Origin: Streptomyces sp. NBC_01750 | Lineage (GTDB): Bacteria; Actinomycetota; Actinomycetes; Streptomycetales; Streptomycetaceae | DNA length: 64,000 nt | Direction of reading: 5' to 3' | Assembly (NCBI RefSeq): GCF_035918095.1 | Contig: NZ_CP109137.1 | Coordinates: forward strand, 2,978,001 to 3,042,000 | Shown here: piece by piece, positions 8,908 through 17,837 of the stretch | Position numbering within the stretch: the stretch's first letter is position 1 | How the letters are laid out: every line of letters begins with the position of its first letter | The notes under the pieces: generated by a model | What the model was told of the DNA's origin: nothing | Databases searched by the model: none | What the model saw: the letters and a program-made list of their open reading frames with translations, nothing else | Program-made: the position numbers and the translations under genes

Positions 8908-10001
8908 CGGCCGAAACCGATCGTCGGTACGGCCCGGCGCAGCGGCCAGGGCCGGGTGGGCGCGGGCAGCAGCGCCTCCAGGAACGCGTACCGGCGCAGG
9001 GCCGTCGGGTCCTGGTCGTCACAGCCCTGGACGTACTGCCACCACGCGGCGATCTCGGACCAGCCCGGGGCGGAGAGCGAGCCGCCGAACTCCTGCACCG
9101 ACAGGGCGGCGGTCAGCCCGGCGAAGGCGAGACGGTCGGCGAGCGGCCAGCCCGCGAGCGTACCGGTGACAAAACCGGCCACGAATACGTCGCCGGCACC
9201 GGTCGGGTCGAGCGCCTCCACGGCGATGGCGGGGACCTGGGCGCTCTCGCCGGTCGCGCCGTCCACGGCGTACGCGCCCTCCGCGCCGAGAGTGACGACG
9301 GCGAGCGGAACCCGCTCGGTCAGGGCCTGGGCGGCGGCGCGGGGGCAGTCGGTGCGGGTGTACCGCATCGCCTCCTCGGCATTGGGCAGGAAGGCCTCGC
9401 AGTGCTCCAGGTCGGCGAGGTCGTCCGGGTCCCAGCGGCCGCTCTCGTCCCAGCCCACGTCGGCGAAGACGCGGGTGCCCTCGCGCGCGGCCTGGGCGAT
9501 CCACTCGTCGCGACCGGGTGTGAGAGAGGCGATGGCGGCCCTGGCGGGCGGCGGGCACTCGGGCGCGGGCGGCGGGGCCTCGTGCCCGTGGGAGACCATC
9601 GTGCGCTCGTCCTCGTACGCCATGGAGACGGTGACGGGCGAGTGCCAGCCGGGCACGGTACGGGAGAGCGAGAGGTCGATGCCCTCGCCGTGCTCGAGGG
9701 CGTCCCAGCAGTACTCGCCGTAGTGGTCGTCCCCGAACGCGGCGGCGAGGGAGGTACGCAGCCCGAGCCGGGCCAGGGCGGTCGCCATATTGGCGACACC
9801 GCCTGGGCTTGAGCCCATGCCACGGGCCCACGACTCGGTGCCGCGGACGGGTGCGGAGTCGAGGCCGGTGAAGATGATGTCGAGGAAGACGCTGCCGGTG
9901 AGGTAGACGTCGCAGGCCGGATCGGCCGGTCTCCGGAGCGCCGCGAGCGGGTCCAGGCAGGGGGCAGCGTGGTGCGGATGTTCTCCGTGTCCAATGGTCA
10001 C
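8898..10001 (-). CDS. PfkB-family carbohydrate kinase
   Basis: This encodes 367 residues from a GTG at 10001, seven bases after GGGAG. The fold is ribokinase-like. The N-terminal part has the sugar-binding GGVANMATALARLG segment. The C-terminal part has the anion-hole/catalytic signature DPTGAGDVFVAGF, with the expected catalytic Asp in GAGD. It phosphorylates a sugar or nucleoside hydroxyl with ATP; the substrate is undetermined. It lies 176 bases downstream of the glucarate dehydratase gene on the same strand, which suggests but does not prove a sugar-acid link. The stop codon is inside a tandem repeat array. Confidence 0.9.
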   Translation of the reverse strand: MTIGHGEHPHHAAPCLDPLAALRRPADPACDVYLTGSVFLDIIFTGLDSAPVRGTESWARGMGSSPGGVANMATALARLGLRTSLAAAFGDDHYGEYCWDALEHGEGIDLSLSRTVPGWHSPVTVSMAYEDERTMVSHGHEAPPPAPECPPPARAAIASLTPGRDEWIAQAAREGTRVFADVGWDESGRWDPDDLADLEHCEAFLPNAEEAMRYTRTDCPRAAAQALTERVPLAVVTLGAEGAYAVDGATGESAQVPAIAVEALDPTGAGDVFVAGFVTGTLAGWPLADRLAFAGLTAALSVQEFGGSLSAPGWSEIAAWWQYVQGCDDQDPTALRRYAFLEALLPAPTRPWPLRRAVPTIGFGRSV

Positions 10002-10177
10002 CGTGCCGCTCCCGGTACGTGGTGCAGATCAAGCCAGTCTGCCTGATCGGGGCGGGGACGGGTGGGGGCCGGGACGGAGGAAGCTGCCCCGGCCCGCCCT
10101 TCCCGATTCTGCCCTCGATCGCCGTACGGGCCGCGTGTGCGACTCCGGATGTACGTCTCCGCTTCCCGGAGGATTTG
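10002..10177. other. Intergenic region between gudD and the sugar kinase
   Basis: This 176-base stretch holds no convincing gene. It should contain the kinase promoter and the end of the gudD transcript. The purine-rich run GGGGCGGGGACGGGTGGGGG (10050-10069) is its only notable feature. I see no clear hairpin terminator. Confidence 0.4.
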
Positions 10178-11482
10178 CTACCAACGGGGGACGGGCGGCG
10201 CGGCCCAGCCGGGCTCGGCCACCCGCATCGCCGCGGCGTCGTCGCGTTCGCGCATCGTGCCGTCGTCGTCGAGCCAGCGCCGGTGCAGGAGTGCCAGCCG
10301 CTCGCGGTCCAGTTCGACACCGAGGCCGGGCAGGTCGGATACGGCGAGGCGGCCGTTCTTGAACTCGAGGCGCTTGGTGATGACGTCCTCGGTCTGCCAC
10401 GGGTAGTGGCTGTCGCAGGCGTAGTCCAGGTTGGGAACGACCGCGGCGACCTGGGTCATCGCGGCGAGGCTGATACCGAGGTGGGTGTTGGAGTGCATGG
10501 ACAGGCCGACCCCGTACGTCCGGCAGATCGCGGCCAGTTCCCGGGTGTTGCGCAGCCCGCCCCAGTAGTGGTGGTCGCAGAGGACGACCTGAACGGCGCC
10601 GCGCGCGAAGGCCTCCGGGATCTCGGCGAAGGTCGTCACGCACATGTTCGTCGCGAGCGGAACATCGGTGCCGGCCGCGACCTCGGCCATCCGGGCCGTC
10701 GTGCTCGCCGGGTCCTCCAGGTACTCCAGTACGTCTGCGAGCTCCTCGGCGACCTGCAGCGACGTCTCCACGGACCAGGCGCCGTTGGGGTCGAGCCGCA
10801 GCGGCTGCCCGGGGAACGCCTCCGCCAGCGCGCGGACCGCCGCGATCTCCTCGCCGGGCGCGAAGACGCCGCCCTTGAGCTTGAAGGAGGCGAAGCCGTG
10901 GTCGCGGGCGAAGCGCCGGGCCTGCGCGACGATCCCCGCCGGGTCCACGGCCGCGCCCCAGTCGTCAAACTCCCCGGCCCCGCGGGGGTGTTCGGACCAT
11001 CGGTAGAACAGGTACGCGCTGTAGTCGACGGCGTCGCGCACCTTGCCGCCGAGCAGTGCGTGCACGGGCAGACGGAGGGCCTTGCCGAGGGCGTCGAGGC
11101 AGGCGACCTCGAAGGCGGAGACGATGGAGAGCCGCAGCTTGTCGGCGGTCTGCACACCGCGAAGACCGCCTGCGTCGACGGCGTCCGCGCCGGTGGCCTC
11201 CGGCGAGTCGCCGCAGACCAGGACCGCGAGCTGATGCAGCCCGTTCACATCGCCGACCTGGCAGCCGGGAAGCACTTCCGCCAACGGCGTTGCCAGGGCG
11301 AGGTACTTGGAGTCGCCGTAGGTCTCGCCGACGCCGGTGACGCCGCCTGCCGTGACCACCTCGACGATCAGGCGCGGGGTGTACGGCTGATGCACCCCCT
11401 GTGTGTTGAGCAGCGGCGGGTCGGCGACGAGGATCGGAGTGAGCCGCACATCGGTGATCGTCAGGTCGCTGCGCGCGTTCAT
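10178..11482 (-). CDS. gudD: Glucarate dehydratase (enolase superfamily)
   Basis: This encodes 434 residues from ATG 11482 (MNARSDLTITDVR). The N-terminal capping domain contains NTQGVHQPYTPRLIVEV, typical of glucarate dehydratases. In the barrel the catalytic KxK is seen as FKLKGG, followed by metal ligands in LRLDPNGAWS and EYLEDP, and a His-Asp region SMHSNTHLGISLAAMTQ. The enzyme converts D-glucarate to 5-keto-4-deoxyglucarate. Its start overlaps the stop of a 40-residue ORF by ATGA. A candidate operator and the remnant of an IclR-type regulator lie upstream. The usual next enzymes of glucarate breakdown are not in this window. Confidence 0.9.
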   Translation of the reverse strand: MNARSDLTITDVRLTPILVADPPLLNTQGVHQPYTPRLIVEVVTAGGVTGVGETYGDSKYLALATPLAEVLPGCQVGDVNGLHQLAVLVCGDSPEATGADAVDAGGLRGVQTADKLRLSIVSAFEVACLDALGKALRLPVHALLGGKVRDAVDYSAYLFYRWSEHPRGAGEFDDWGAAVDPAGIVAQARRFARDHGFASFKLKGGVFAPGEEIAAVRALAEAFPGQPLRLDPNGAWSVETSLQVAEELADVLEYLEDPASTTARMAEVAAGTDVPLATNMCVTTFAEIPEAFARGAVQVVLCDHHYWGGLRNTRELAAICRTYGVGLSMHSNTHLGISLAAMTQVAAVVPNLDYACDSHYPWQTEDVITKRLEFKNGRLAVSDLPGLGVELDRERLALLHRRWLDDDGTMRERDDAAAMRVAEPGWAAPPVPRW

Positions 11483-11601
11483 GCGGTGGCTCCTACCAGG
11501 TCGGGTCCGTATGCCGGCAGTGCTTCGAGGGCCGCGAGGTCGTCGGGGCCGGGTTCGGCGTCCTCCTCCGCGCGGCCTTCCACTTCCGTGCCCTGCGCCA
11601 T
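11479..11601 (-). CDS. 40-aa ORF translationally coupled to gudD
   Basis: ATG 11601 reads MAQGTEVEGRAEEDAEPGPD then an acidic Leu/Ala-rich segment ending GPDLVGATA. Its TGA overlaps the gudD ATG (ATGA at 11479-11482). The ribosome-binding site is weak (AGAGAGA). It could be a leader ORF, or the surviving C-terminal tail of a deleted upstream enzyme gene. Composition is plausible for protein, but I recognise no family. Confidence 0.4.
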   Translation of the reverse strand: MAQGTEVEGRAEEDAEPGPDDLAALEALPAYGPDLVGATA

Positions 11602-11612
11602 GCTGTCTCTCT

Positions 11613-11629
11613 ATGTAGATGTCGTACAT
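11613..11629. promoter_or_regulatory. Inverted repeat ATGTA-N7-TACAT upstream of gudD, candidate operator
   Basis: ATGTAGATGTCGTACAT forms perfect 5-base arms with a 7-base centre in an AT-rich stretch between gudD and the regulator remnant. The position suits an operator for the once-divergent regulator. Whether an intact regulator elsewhere still uses it is unknown. Confidence 0.4.
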
Positions 11630-11695
11630 GAATGAGAATGGAGATTAGATACGCGAACAGGGATCGTCAATGGGCGCGCGGAATACGAACGGCGC

Positions 11696-11947
11696 ATGTC
11701 GGAGACGGATTCGCAGCCGGAGCCGGAGCCGGGATCGAGTCCGGAGCCGGGAGCAGAACCGGCGCCGCGGTCCGGCGGTGTGCGCGAGGTGAAGTCGGCG
11801 GGTCGCACCGTCGACCTGCTCGAAGCGCTCGCGGAGCGCGGCGACCGCCCCGCCCGGCTCCGCGAGCACGAGCGGCGGATCGTGGCGGTGATGAGGGCGG
11901 TCCGCACGAAGATCGAGCCGGCGGCGCCGAATCGCCGGAGGGGCTGA
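11696..11947 (+). pseudogene. IclR-family regulator remnant with internal deletion
   Basis: This open frame of 83 residues has no clear ribosome-binding site. After an acidic Pro/Glu-rich N-terminus, residues ~28-52 read VREVKSAGRTVDLLEALAER, which matches the opening helix of the IclR winged-helix domain. The rest of that domain and the ligand-binding domain are missing. Instead the frame jumps to a segment resembling an IclR C-terminal helix (RRIVAVMRAVRTKIE) and ends in RRRG. The simplest reading is a large in-frame internal deletion of a regulator divergent from gudD. It cannot bind DNA in the normal way. Confidence 0.55.
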
Positions 11948-11968
11948 ATACTCACCCCCTCCGGCGAT
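11931..11968. terminator. Bidirectional terminator hairpin
   Basis: ATCGCCGGAGGGG (11931-11943) pairs perfectly with CCCCTCCGGCGAT (11956-11968) around a 12-base loop. It lies between the convergent IclR remnant and the adenine deaminase-like gene. The remnant's stop codon falls at the start of the loop. Confidence 0.75.
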
Positions 11969-12030
11969 CGAAGACCCGCCCGAAAGGCCTTCGGTACCGG
12001 GGGCGCGGTCCCCGGGTGACCCGGCCCGCG

Positions 12031-13038
12031 CTAGTCGGGGCGTCCGGCGGCGAAGTCGTACGCCTCGACCTCGGCGATCAGCCGCGCCCGCCGCGCCTCG
12101 TCGTCGTCCAGGAAGGACGCCAGGAACGAATTGCGGGCCAGCTCACGCAGCTGGTCCTCGGTGAGCCCCAGCGCCTCGTGCACCGCGTGGAAGGTGTCGC
12201 CGACATAGCCGCCGAAGTACGCGGGGTCGTCGGAGTTGACGGTGCACAGCAGCCCCGCCTCCATCATCCGTGCCAGCGGGTGCTCCTCAAGGACGTCGAC
12301 GGCCCGCAGCCGTACGTTCGACAGCGGGCAGAGCGTCAGCGGAACCCGCTCCCGTACGAGCCGGTCGACCAGCTCCGGATCCTCCATGCAGCGCAGCCCG
12401 TGGTCGATGCGCTCGACTCCCAGCACGTCCAAGGCCTCTCTGATGTACTCTGGCGGGCCCTCCTCGCCCGCATGCGCCACCTTGCGCAGCCCGAGCGCGT
12501 CCGCCGCCGCGTACACCTCGCGGAACTTCGACGGCGGATGCCCGGCCTCCGCCGAGTCCAGACCCACCGCCGCGATCCGGTGCAGATGCGGCTTCGCGGC
12601 GTCGAGCGTCGCCATCGCCGACTCGGCGGACTCGTCCCGCAGGAAGCACATGATCAGCCGGGTGGAGATGCCGTGTCGCTGCTGGCTGCCGTCGAGCGCC
12701 CGGGCCAGCCCGTCGATCACCGTGCCGATCGGGACACCACGGGCGGTGTGCGCCTGCGGGTCGAAGAAGATCTCCGCGTGGCGCACGCCCTGCCCGGCGA
12801 CCCGCGCCAGATACGCGTCGGCGAGTTCGGCGAAGTCGTCCTCGGTGTGCAGTACGGCCATCAGCTCGTAGTACAGATCGAGGAAGGACTGCAGGTCCTG
12901 GAAGAGGTAGGCGCGGCGCAGCTCTTCGGTGTCCTTGTACGGCAGTACGACGCCGTTGCGCGCGGCGAGCGCGAAGGCGAGCTCGGGCTCGAGGGTGCCT
13001 TCGATGTGCAGGTGCAGTTCGGCTTTGGGGAGGGGCAT
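12031..13038 (-). CDS. Adenine/adenosine deaminase family hydrolase
   Basis: This encodes 335 residues. Metal ligands are visible in ELHLHIEG near the N-terminus, HAGEEGPPEY near residue 190 with the catalytic Glu, a conserved IDHGLR, and NSDDPAYFGG near residue 270. The HAGEEGP form, in place of HAGE followed by other residues, is typical of the adenine deaminase branch of the adenosine deaminase family, so adenine may be the better substrate. It acts in purine salvage in the cytoplasm. It is the last gene of a HIT-rnz-deaminase run on the minus strand, 25 bases after rnz. Confidence 0.9.
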   Translation of the reverse strand: MPLPKAELHLHIEGTLEPELAFALAARNGVVLPYKDTEELRRAYLFQDLQSFLDLYYELMAVLHTEDDFAELADAYLARVAGQGVRHAEIFFDPQAHTARGVPIGTVIDGLARALDGSQQRHGISTRLIMCFLRDESAESAMATLDAAKPHLHRIAAVGLDSAEAGHPPSKFREVYAAADALGLRKVAHAGEEGPPEYIREALDVLGVERIDHGLRCMEDPELVDRLVRERVPLTLCPLSNVRLRAVDVLEEHPLARMMEAGLLCTVNSDDPAYFGGYVGDTFHAVHEALGLTEDQLRELARNSFLASFLDDDEARRARLIAEVEAYDFAAGRPD

Positions 13039-13063
13039 TGCCCCATCTTAGGCCGATTCGTGC

Positions 13064-13972
13064 TCAGCTCCGTTTGGGCACGGGGATCCGCCACAGGTCC
13101 TGGGCAACCGTCAGCTCACCCTCGTAACCGACGGCTCTGGCCTGGCGCTCGAACTCGTACGGGTCGCTGTAGCGCTGCGAGAAATGTGTCAGCACGAGGT
13201 GCCGCACGCCAGCGTCGCGCGCCACGCTGGCCGCCTGACCGGCAGTCAAGTGCCCGTGGTCCGAGGCAAGTTGCTCGTCCTCGTCAAGAAAGGTGGACTC
13301 GATGACGAGCATGTCGCAGCCCTCGGCGAGCGCGTGCACGCCGTCACAGAGCCTGGTGTCCATGACGAAGGCGAAGCGCTGGCCCCTGCGGACCTCGCTC
13401 ACGTCGTCGAGGGTGACGCCGTCGAGCACACCCTCACGTTGCAGCCGGCCGACGCCCGGGCCCTTGATGCCGTGCGCGGCCAGCTTCTCGGGCAGCATCC
13501 GGCGGCCGTCGGGCTCAGTGATCCGGTAGCCGTACGACTCGACGGGATGCGATAGCCGGTGGGCGTCGAGGGTGTACGCCTCGGTCGTGGCCAGTACGGC
13601 ACCGTCGCCGCCCACGGGCTCCTGCTCCAGCGCCACCGTCTCGCGGTAGGCCGTGGCGTACCGCAGCCGTTCGAAGAAGCGCTGTCCACTGGCCGGGTAG
13701 TGCGCGCTGACCCGGTGCGGCACCCGGTCGAGGTTGATCCGCTGGATCACTCCGGCGAGCCCGAGCGAGTGGTCGCCGTGGAAGTGGGTGATACAGATCC
13801 GGTTGATGTCGTGCGCGGCGACACCGGCGCGCAGCATCTGGCGCTGGGTGCCCTCGCCGGGGTCGAAGAGGATGCCCTCGCCGTCCCAGCGCAGCAGATA
13901 GCCGTTGTGGTTGCGGTGCCGGGTGGGGACCTGGCTGGCGGTGCCGAGCACCACCAATTCACGTACGGACAA
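13064..13972 (-). CDS. rnz: Ribonuclease Z
   Basis: This encodes 302 residues with the metallo-beta-lactamase core of tRNA 3' processing enzymes. The N-terminal [20 protein letters not shown] is followed by the zinc motif T-H-F-H-G-D-H and further ligands in [11 protein letters not shown] and [10 protein letters not shown]. RNase Z cuts precursor tRNAs at the 3' side of the discriminator base, which matters here because both tRNA-Ala genes in the window lack an encoded CCA. It starts 13 bases after the HIT gene. Confidence 0.93.
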   Translation of the reverse strand: MSVRELVVLGTASQVPTRHRNHNGYLLRWDGEGILFDPGEGTQRQMLRAGVAAHDINRICITHFHGDHSLGLAGVIQRINLDRVPHRVSAHYPASGQRFFERLRYATAYRETVALEQEPVGGDGAVLATTEAYTLDAHRLSHPVESYGYRITEPDGRRMLPEKLAAHGIKGPGVGRLQREGVLDGVTLDDVSEVRRGQRFAFVMDTRLCDGVHALAEGCDMLVIESTFLDEDEQLASDHGHLTAGQAASVARDAGVRHLVLTHFSQRYSDPYEFERQARAVGYEGELTVAQDLWRIPVPKRS

Positions 13973-13985
13973 GTCGGTTTACCCG

Positions 13986-14345
13986 CTACCCGGGAGGCCA
14001 CTCGAGGCCGCGGCCGCCCAGCAGATGCGCGTGCGCGTGGAAGACGGTCTGGCCCGCGCCCGAGCCGGTGTTGAAGACGACGCGGTATCCGGCCCCGTCG
14101 ATCTTCTCCTCACCGGCGACCACACCCGCCTCACGCAGCACATCGGCGGCGAGCTGTGGGGCCGCGGCGGAGAGGGTGGCGGCGTCGCGGTAGTGCGCCT
14201 TGGGGATGACCAGGATGTGCGTCGGGGCCTGGGGGTTGATGTCGCGAAAGGCGACGACGGTCTCCGTCTCCCGCACGACGGTGGCCGGCACCTCCCCCGC
14301 GACAATCTTGCAGAACAGGCAGTCAGCCTGCGGTTCTCCCGCCAT
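13986..14345 (-). CDS. HIT-family nucleotide hydrolase
   Basis: This encodes 119 residues from ATG 14345 (MAGEPQADCLFCKI), preceded by GAGGAGG. The longer start at 14405 has no such site. The histidine triad reads H-A-H-A-H-L-L-G-G near residue 105. The N-terminal C-L-F-C and a downstream His suggest a structural zinc, as in Hint/PKCI-type proteins. These enzymes hydrolyse nucleoside phosphoramidates and related nucleotides. It leads the HIT-rnz-deaminase operon. Confidence 0.92.
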   Translation of the reverse strand: MAGEPQADCLFCKIVAGEVPATVVRETETVVAFRDINPQAPTHILVIPKAHYRDAATLSAAAPQLAADVLREAGVVAGEEKIDGAGYRVVFNTGSGAGQTVFHAHAHLLGGRGLEWPPG

Positions 14346-14452
14346 GACCGGGTCCTCCTCGCGTGTGGTCGGTACCCACGGCATCGTATAGCCCGCGTCG
14401 GACAAGCCCGCCGTGGCGGGTCAGGTGTGCCGGGCGCCCTTGCGTCCGCGCC

Positions 14453-14514
14453 GACGACAGCCGGCACGGACGACAGCCGGCATGACGACGGCCGGCACGC
14501 ACGACAGCCCGCGC
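14453..14514. repeat. Short tandem repeat downstream of the tricorn gene
   Basis: GACGACAGCCGGCA (14453), GACGACAGCCGGCA (14469) and GACGACGGCCGGCA (14484) recur at 16- and 15-base spacing. A further degenerate copy lies near 14501. The array is in the 230-base gene-free stretch between the tricorn stop and the HIT gene. Function is unknown. Confidence 0.6.
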
Positions 14515-14575
14515 CGACGACGGGGCGAACCGGCGGTCGCGCACCGGCGCGACCGCCGAAGTGCCACCGCCGGCT

Positions 14576-17500
14576 CTACGCCTGCGGCAGGCTCGGCGCC
14601 GACTTCGCCGGGTTCTCCGACAGCACCGCCAGCGCCATCCGTACCGCCTCGTCCAGCTGCGGGTCACGGCCCGCCGCGTGGTCCTGCGGCGTCATGACGA
14701 CCTCCACGTCCGGGTCCACGCCGTGGTTCTCCACGCCCCACTCGTAACCCTCCAGCCAGAAGGCGTACTTCGGCTGAGTGACGAGCGTGCCGTCGACCAG
14801 GGAGTACCGGCTGTCGATGCCGACCACGCCGCCCCAGGTCCGCGTGCCCACGACGGGGCCGATGCCCAGCGCCTTGATCGCCGCGTTGACGATGTCGCCG
14901 TCCGAGCCCGAGAACTCGTTCGCCACCGCCACCACAGGTCCGCGCGGCGCGTCCTGCGGGTAGCTCAGCGGCTGCATGCCGCGCGGCAGGTCCCAGCCCA
15001 CGATGCGCCGCGCCAGCTTCTCCACCACGAGCTGCGACGTGTGGCCGCCCCGGTTCTCCCGGACGTCCACCACGAGGCCCTCCTTCGCGACCTCGACCCG
15101 CAGATCGCGGTGGATCTGGGCCCAGCCCGGCGCCTGCATGTCCGGCACATGCAGATAGCCCAGCCGGCCCCCGGACCGCTCATGGACGTACGCGCGCCGG
15201 TCGGCGACCCAGGCGTGGTACCGCAGCGGCTCCTCGTCCGCGAGCGGGACGACCACCGCGTGCCGCGGATCGCCGCCGCCCGCCGGGGAGATGGTGAGCT
15301 CGACGGCCTTGCCCGCGGCGCCGACCAGCAGCGGCCCCGGCCCGGTCACCTCGTCCACCGGCCTTCCGTCGACCGCGAGAATCGCGTCCCCGGCCCGCAC
15401 CGCGACGCCGGGCGCGGCGAGCGGTGAGTGGGCCTGCGGGTCGGAGGTCTCGGACGGCAGGACCCGGTCGACGCGCCAACTACCGTCCGCGGAACGGGAG
15501 ATGTCGGCACCCAGCAGCCCCTGCCGCGCCGAGGCACTGCCATAGCCGACCCGGGGCGTGACATAGGCGTGCGAAGTGCCCAGTTCGCCTTGCACCTCCC
15601 AGAGCAGGTCCATCAGATCGTCGTGGGTGGCGAGCCGGGAGAGGACCGGACGGTACCGCTCCAGTACGCCGTCCCAGTCGACACCGCCGAGGTCCGCGCG
15701 CCAGAAGTTGTCGCGCATCAGCCGCCCGGCCTCGTCGTACATCTGCCGCCATTCCGCGGCCGGATCGACACTGCTGCGTACGCGGGCGAGATCGACGGTG
15801 ATATTGGTGTCGCTGTCCTCGTCGCGCGAGGGCCTGCGGTCGCTCGGTACGACCCTCAGCTTGCCGTCCGCGTACAGCAGCACCCGCTTGCCGTCACCGC
15901 TGACGTCGAAGCTCGTGGCGTCCGGGACGAGTTCCTCGATGCGCTGCTGGACCAGGTCGTACCGTTCCAGAGCGGTCTTCGGCCCAGGGTCTTCGGGTGT
16001 GGCCCTGGTGGCGCCCAGGACACCACGCATCGGATGACTCAGCCACAGCAGTCCGTCCTTGGCGGCACGCAGCGTGGAGTATCGGCCCGCCTCGACGGGG
16101 AAGGGCACGATCCGGTCGGCGAGTCCGTCGAGATCGATACGGGTGACGGGGGCGCCGCTCTCCTCACCGTCCTGCCGCTGGTCCCTGCCACGGTCGTCCT
16201 TGTCGGCCTCGAAGGCCCGGCCGTGGCGCTGCGGCCCGAACGGCGACGGGGTCGTGGCGGCCAGCGTGATCAGATGCGGGCGGCAGCCGCCGACGAAGGC
16301 CAGATCGAAGACATGCGTGTCGTAGACCGGGTCGAAGGCGCGCTCGGAGAGGAAAGCGAGGTGCTTGCCGTCGAGCGTGAACGCGGGCTGGAAGTCGCGG
16401 AAGCGCAGCGGGGTCGCCTCGGAAACGGACAGATCCGCGGTGTTGGCGAGCTTGAGCTGCCGCAGCGGGGACGGTCCTGGATGCGACCAGGCGAGCCAGC
16501 CCGAGTCGGGCGAGAAGACCAGGCCGGTGGCGTCGCCGTGCTCGCTGCGGTCGACATCGCGGACCTCGCCGCTCTCCCGCTCGACGAGCAGTACCCGGCC
16601 GTCGTGCGAGGCGACCGCGGCACGGCTGCCGTCGGGTGCGACGGCGAGACTCAGTACGCGGCCGAGCCGGCCCGCGCCCAGCCTGCGCGGCGTCGCCCCG
16701 GGCGCCGGGCCGACGGCCGGTGCGAACTCGAGGGCGTCGTCACCCTCGGCGTCCGTCACCCAGACCACATGCTCCTCACCGTCGACCCGGAAGGTGCGCG
16801 GCAGTCTGGCTCGTACGCCGGCCTCCACGGCAAGCGCCCGCGCGGGGCCTTCGCGGTGGGTGACCCAGTGGACACCGCCGCGGATTTCCACCGCGCTGCC
16901 GCGTCCGGTGTGATCGGGGGCCGCGGTGCCGAGATGGCGGTCGGCCTTGACGGGGCGCGGCCGCAGATCGGTGCGCTGGCCGCCGAGGCGGATGTCGAGC
17001 CGGCGGGGCCCGTCGCTCTCGAGGTCGTCGAGGATCCACAGTTCACCGGCGGCGGCGTACACCACCCGAGTGCCGTCGGTGGCGGCATGGCGGGCGTAGT
17101 AACCGTCGATCCCGGTGTGGCGGCGCAGGTCCGAACCGTCCGGCAGAGACGAATAGACGGCACCGACGCCTTCGTGGTCGCAGAGGAAGGCGACGCGCTC
17201 CCCCACCCACAGCGGATACTCGACATTCCCGTCGAGCTCCTCGTGGAGGCGTACGAATTCCCCGTCGCCCGCCCGGTCGATCCACAACTTGCCCGCGGTA
17301 CCGCCCCGGTAGCGCTTCCAGGCGGCGGCCTCCCGCCCCATGGTGGCCGAGAGCAGCAGCGTATGGGGACCGAACGCCACATCACCGACCGGCCCGTACG
17401 GCAGCACGGTGGCGGGCCCGCCGTCGAGCGGCACGGCCCGCGCCCAGCTGCGGCGCAGCGAGGCCTGGCCGTACGTACTGATCGCCAGGACCTCGCCGTC

Positions 17501-17791
17501 CGGCGTCCAGCCGCGTACGGACGTCTTCCCGCTGCCCCAGTGCGTCAGCCGGTCCGTAGGACCGCCGTCGACGGGCGCGAGATGCACCTCGGGTGCGCCG
17601 TCACGGCGTGAGGACCAGGCTATGTGCGTGCCGTCGGGCGAGATCCTTGGATGGTCCACCGGCACGTTGTCGGCGCTGACGCGCCACGCCCGGCCGCCGT
17701 CGAGCGGCGCGACCCAGACGTCGTCCTCTGCGGTGAAGGCGATCAACTCGCCGTGGACATGCGGATACCGGAGGTAGGCAGGGTGCGTCAC
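14576..17791 (-). CDS. Tricorn protease homologue
   Basis: This encodes 1071 residues, the expected size for tricorn. Residues 1-~660 are WD/beta-propeller-like repeats (for example HPRISPDGTHIAWSS and GLVFSPDSGWLAWSHPGP) that form two propellers. Residues ~680-760 form the C1 region with the catalytic-type His in GTSHAYVT. A PDZ-like domain follows at ~770-860, then the S41-like C2 domain with the nucleophile Ser963 in EFSGSDGDI. Tricorn degrades oligopeptides released by the proteasome, and streptomycetes have proteasomes. The protein has no signal peptide, so it is cytoplasmic. All expected catalytic blocks appear intact. Confidence 0.93.
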   Translation of the reverse strand: MTHPAYLRYPHVHGELIAFTAEDDVWVAPLDGGRAWRVSADNVPVDHPRISPDGTHIAWSSRRDGAPEVHLAPVDGGPTDRLTHWGSGKTSVRGWTPDGEVLAISTYGQASLRRSWARAVPLDGGPATVLPYGPVGDVAFGPHTLLLSATMGREAAAWKRYRGGTAGKLWIDRAGDGEFVRLHEELDGNVEYPLWVGERVAFLCDHEGVGAVYSSLPDGSDLRRHTGIDGYYARHAATDGTRVVYAAAGELWILDDLESDGPRRLDIRLGGQRTDLRPRPVKADRHLGTAAPDHTGRGSAVEIRGGVHWVTHREGPARALAVEAGVRARLPRTFRVDGEEHVVWVTDAEGDDALEFAPAVGPAPGATPRRLGAGRLGRVLSLAVAPDGSRAAVASHDGRVLLVERESGEVRDVDRSEHGDATGLVFSPDSGWLAWSHPGPSPLRQLKLANTADLSVSEATPLRFRDFQPAFTLDGKHLAFLSERAFDPVYDTHVFDLAFVGGCRPHLITLAATTPSPFGPQRHGRAFEADKDDRGRDQRQDGEESGAPVTRIDLDGLADRIVPFPVEAGRYSTLRAAKDGLLWLSHPMRGVLGATRATPEDPGPKTALERYDLVQQRIEELVPDATSFDVSGDGKRVLLYADGKLRVVPSDRRPSRDEDSDTNITVDLARVRSSVDPAAEWRQMYDEAGRLMRDNFWRADLGGVDWDGVLERYRPVLSRLATHDDLMDLLWEVQGELGTSHAYVTPRVGYGSASARQGLLGADISRSADGSWRVDRVLPSETSDPQAHSPLAAPGVAVRAGDAILAVDGRPVDEVTGPGPLLVGAAGKAVELTISPAGGGDPRHAVVVPLADEEPLRYHAWVADRRAYVHERSGGRLGYLHVPDMQAPGWAQIHRDLRVEVAKEGLVVDVRENRGGHTSQLVVEKLARRIVGWDLPRGMQPLSYPQDAPRGPVVAVANEFSGSDGDIVNAAIKALGIGPVVGTRTWGGVVGIDSRYSLVDGTLVTQPKYAFWLEGYEWGVENHGVDPDVEVVMTPQDHAAGRDPQLDEAVRMALAVLSENPAKSAPSLPQA

Positions 17792-17837
17792 ACCGTCACC
17801 CTAGGCAGCCTGCCGCCGCCCGGTCACGGCTTTCCGA

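Noticed and set aside
7149..9812. 887-residue open frame on the plus strand opposite phoH, ybeY and the sugar kinase
   Set aside because: It runs antisense to four well-supported genes and has Arg/Asp/Gly/Val-biased composition typical of high-GC shadow frames.
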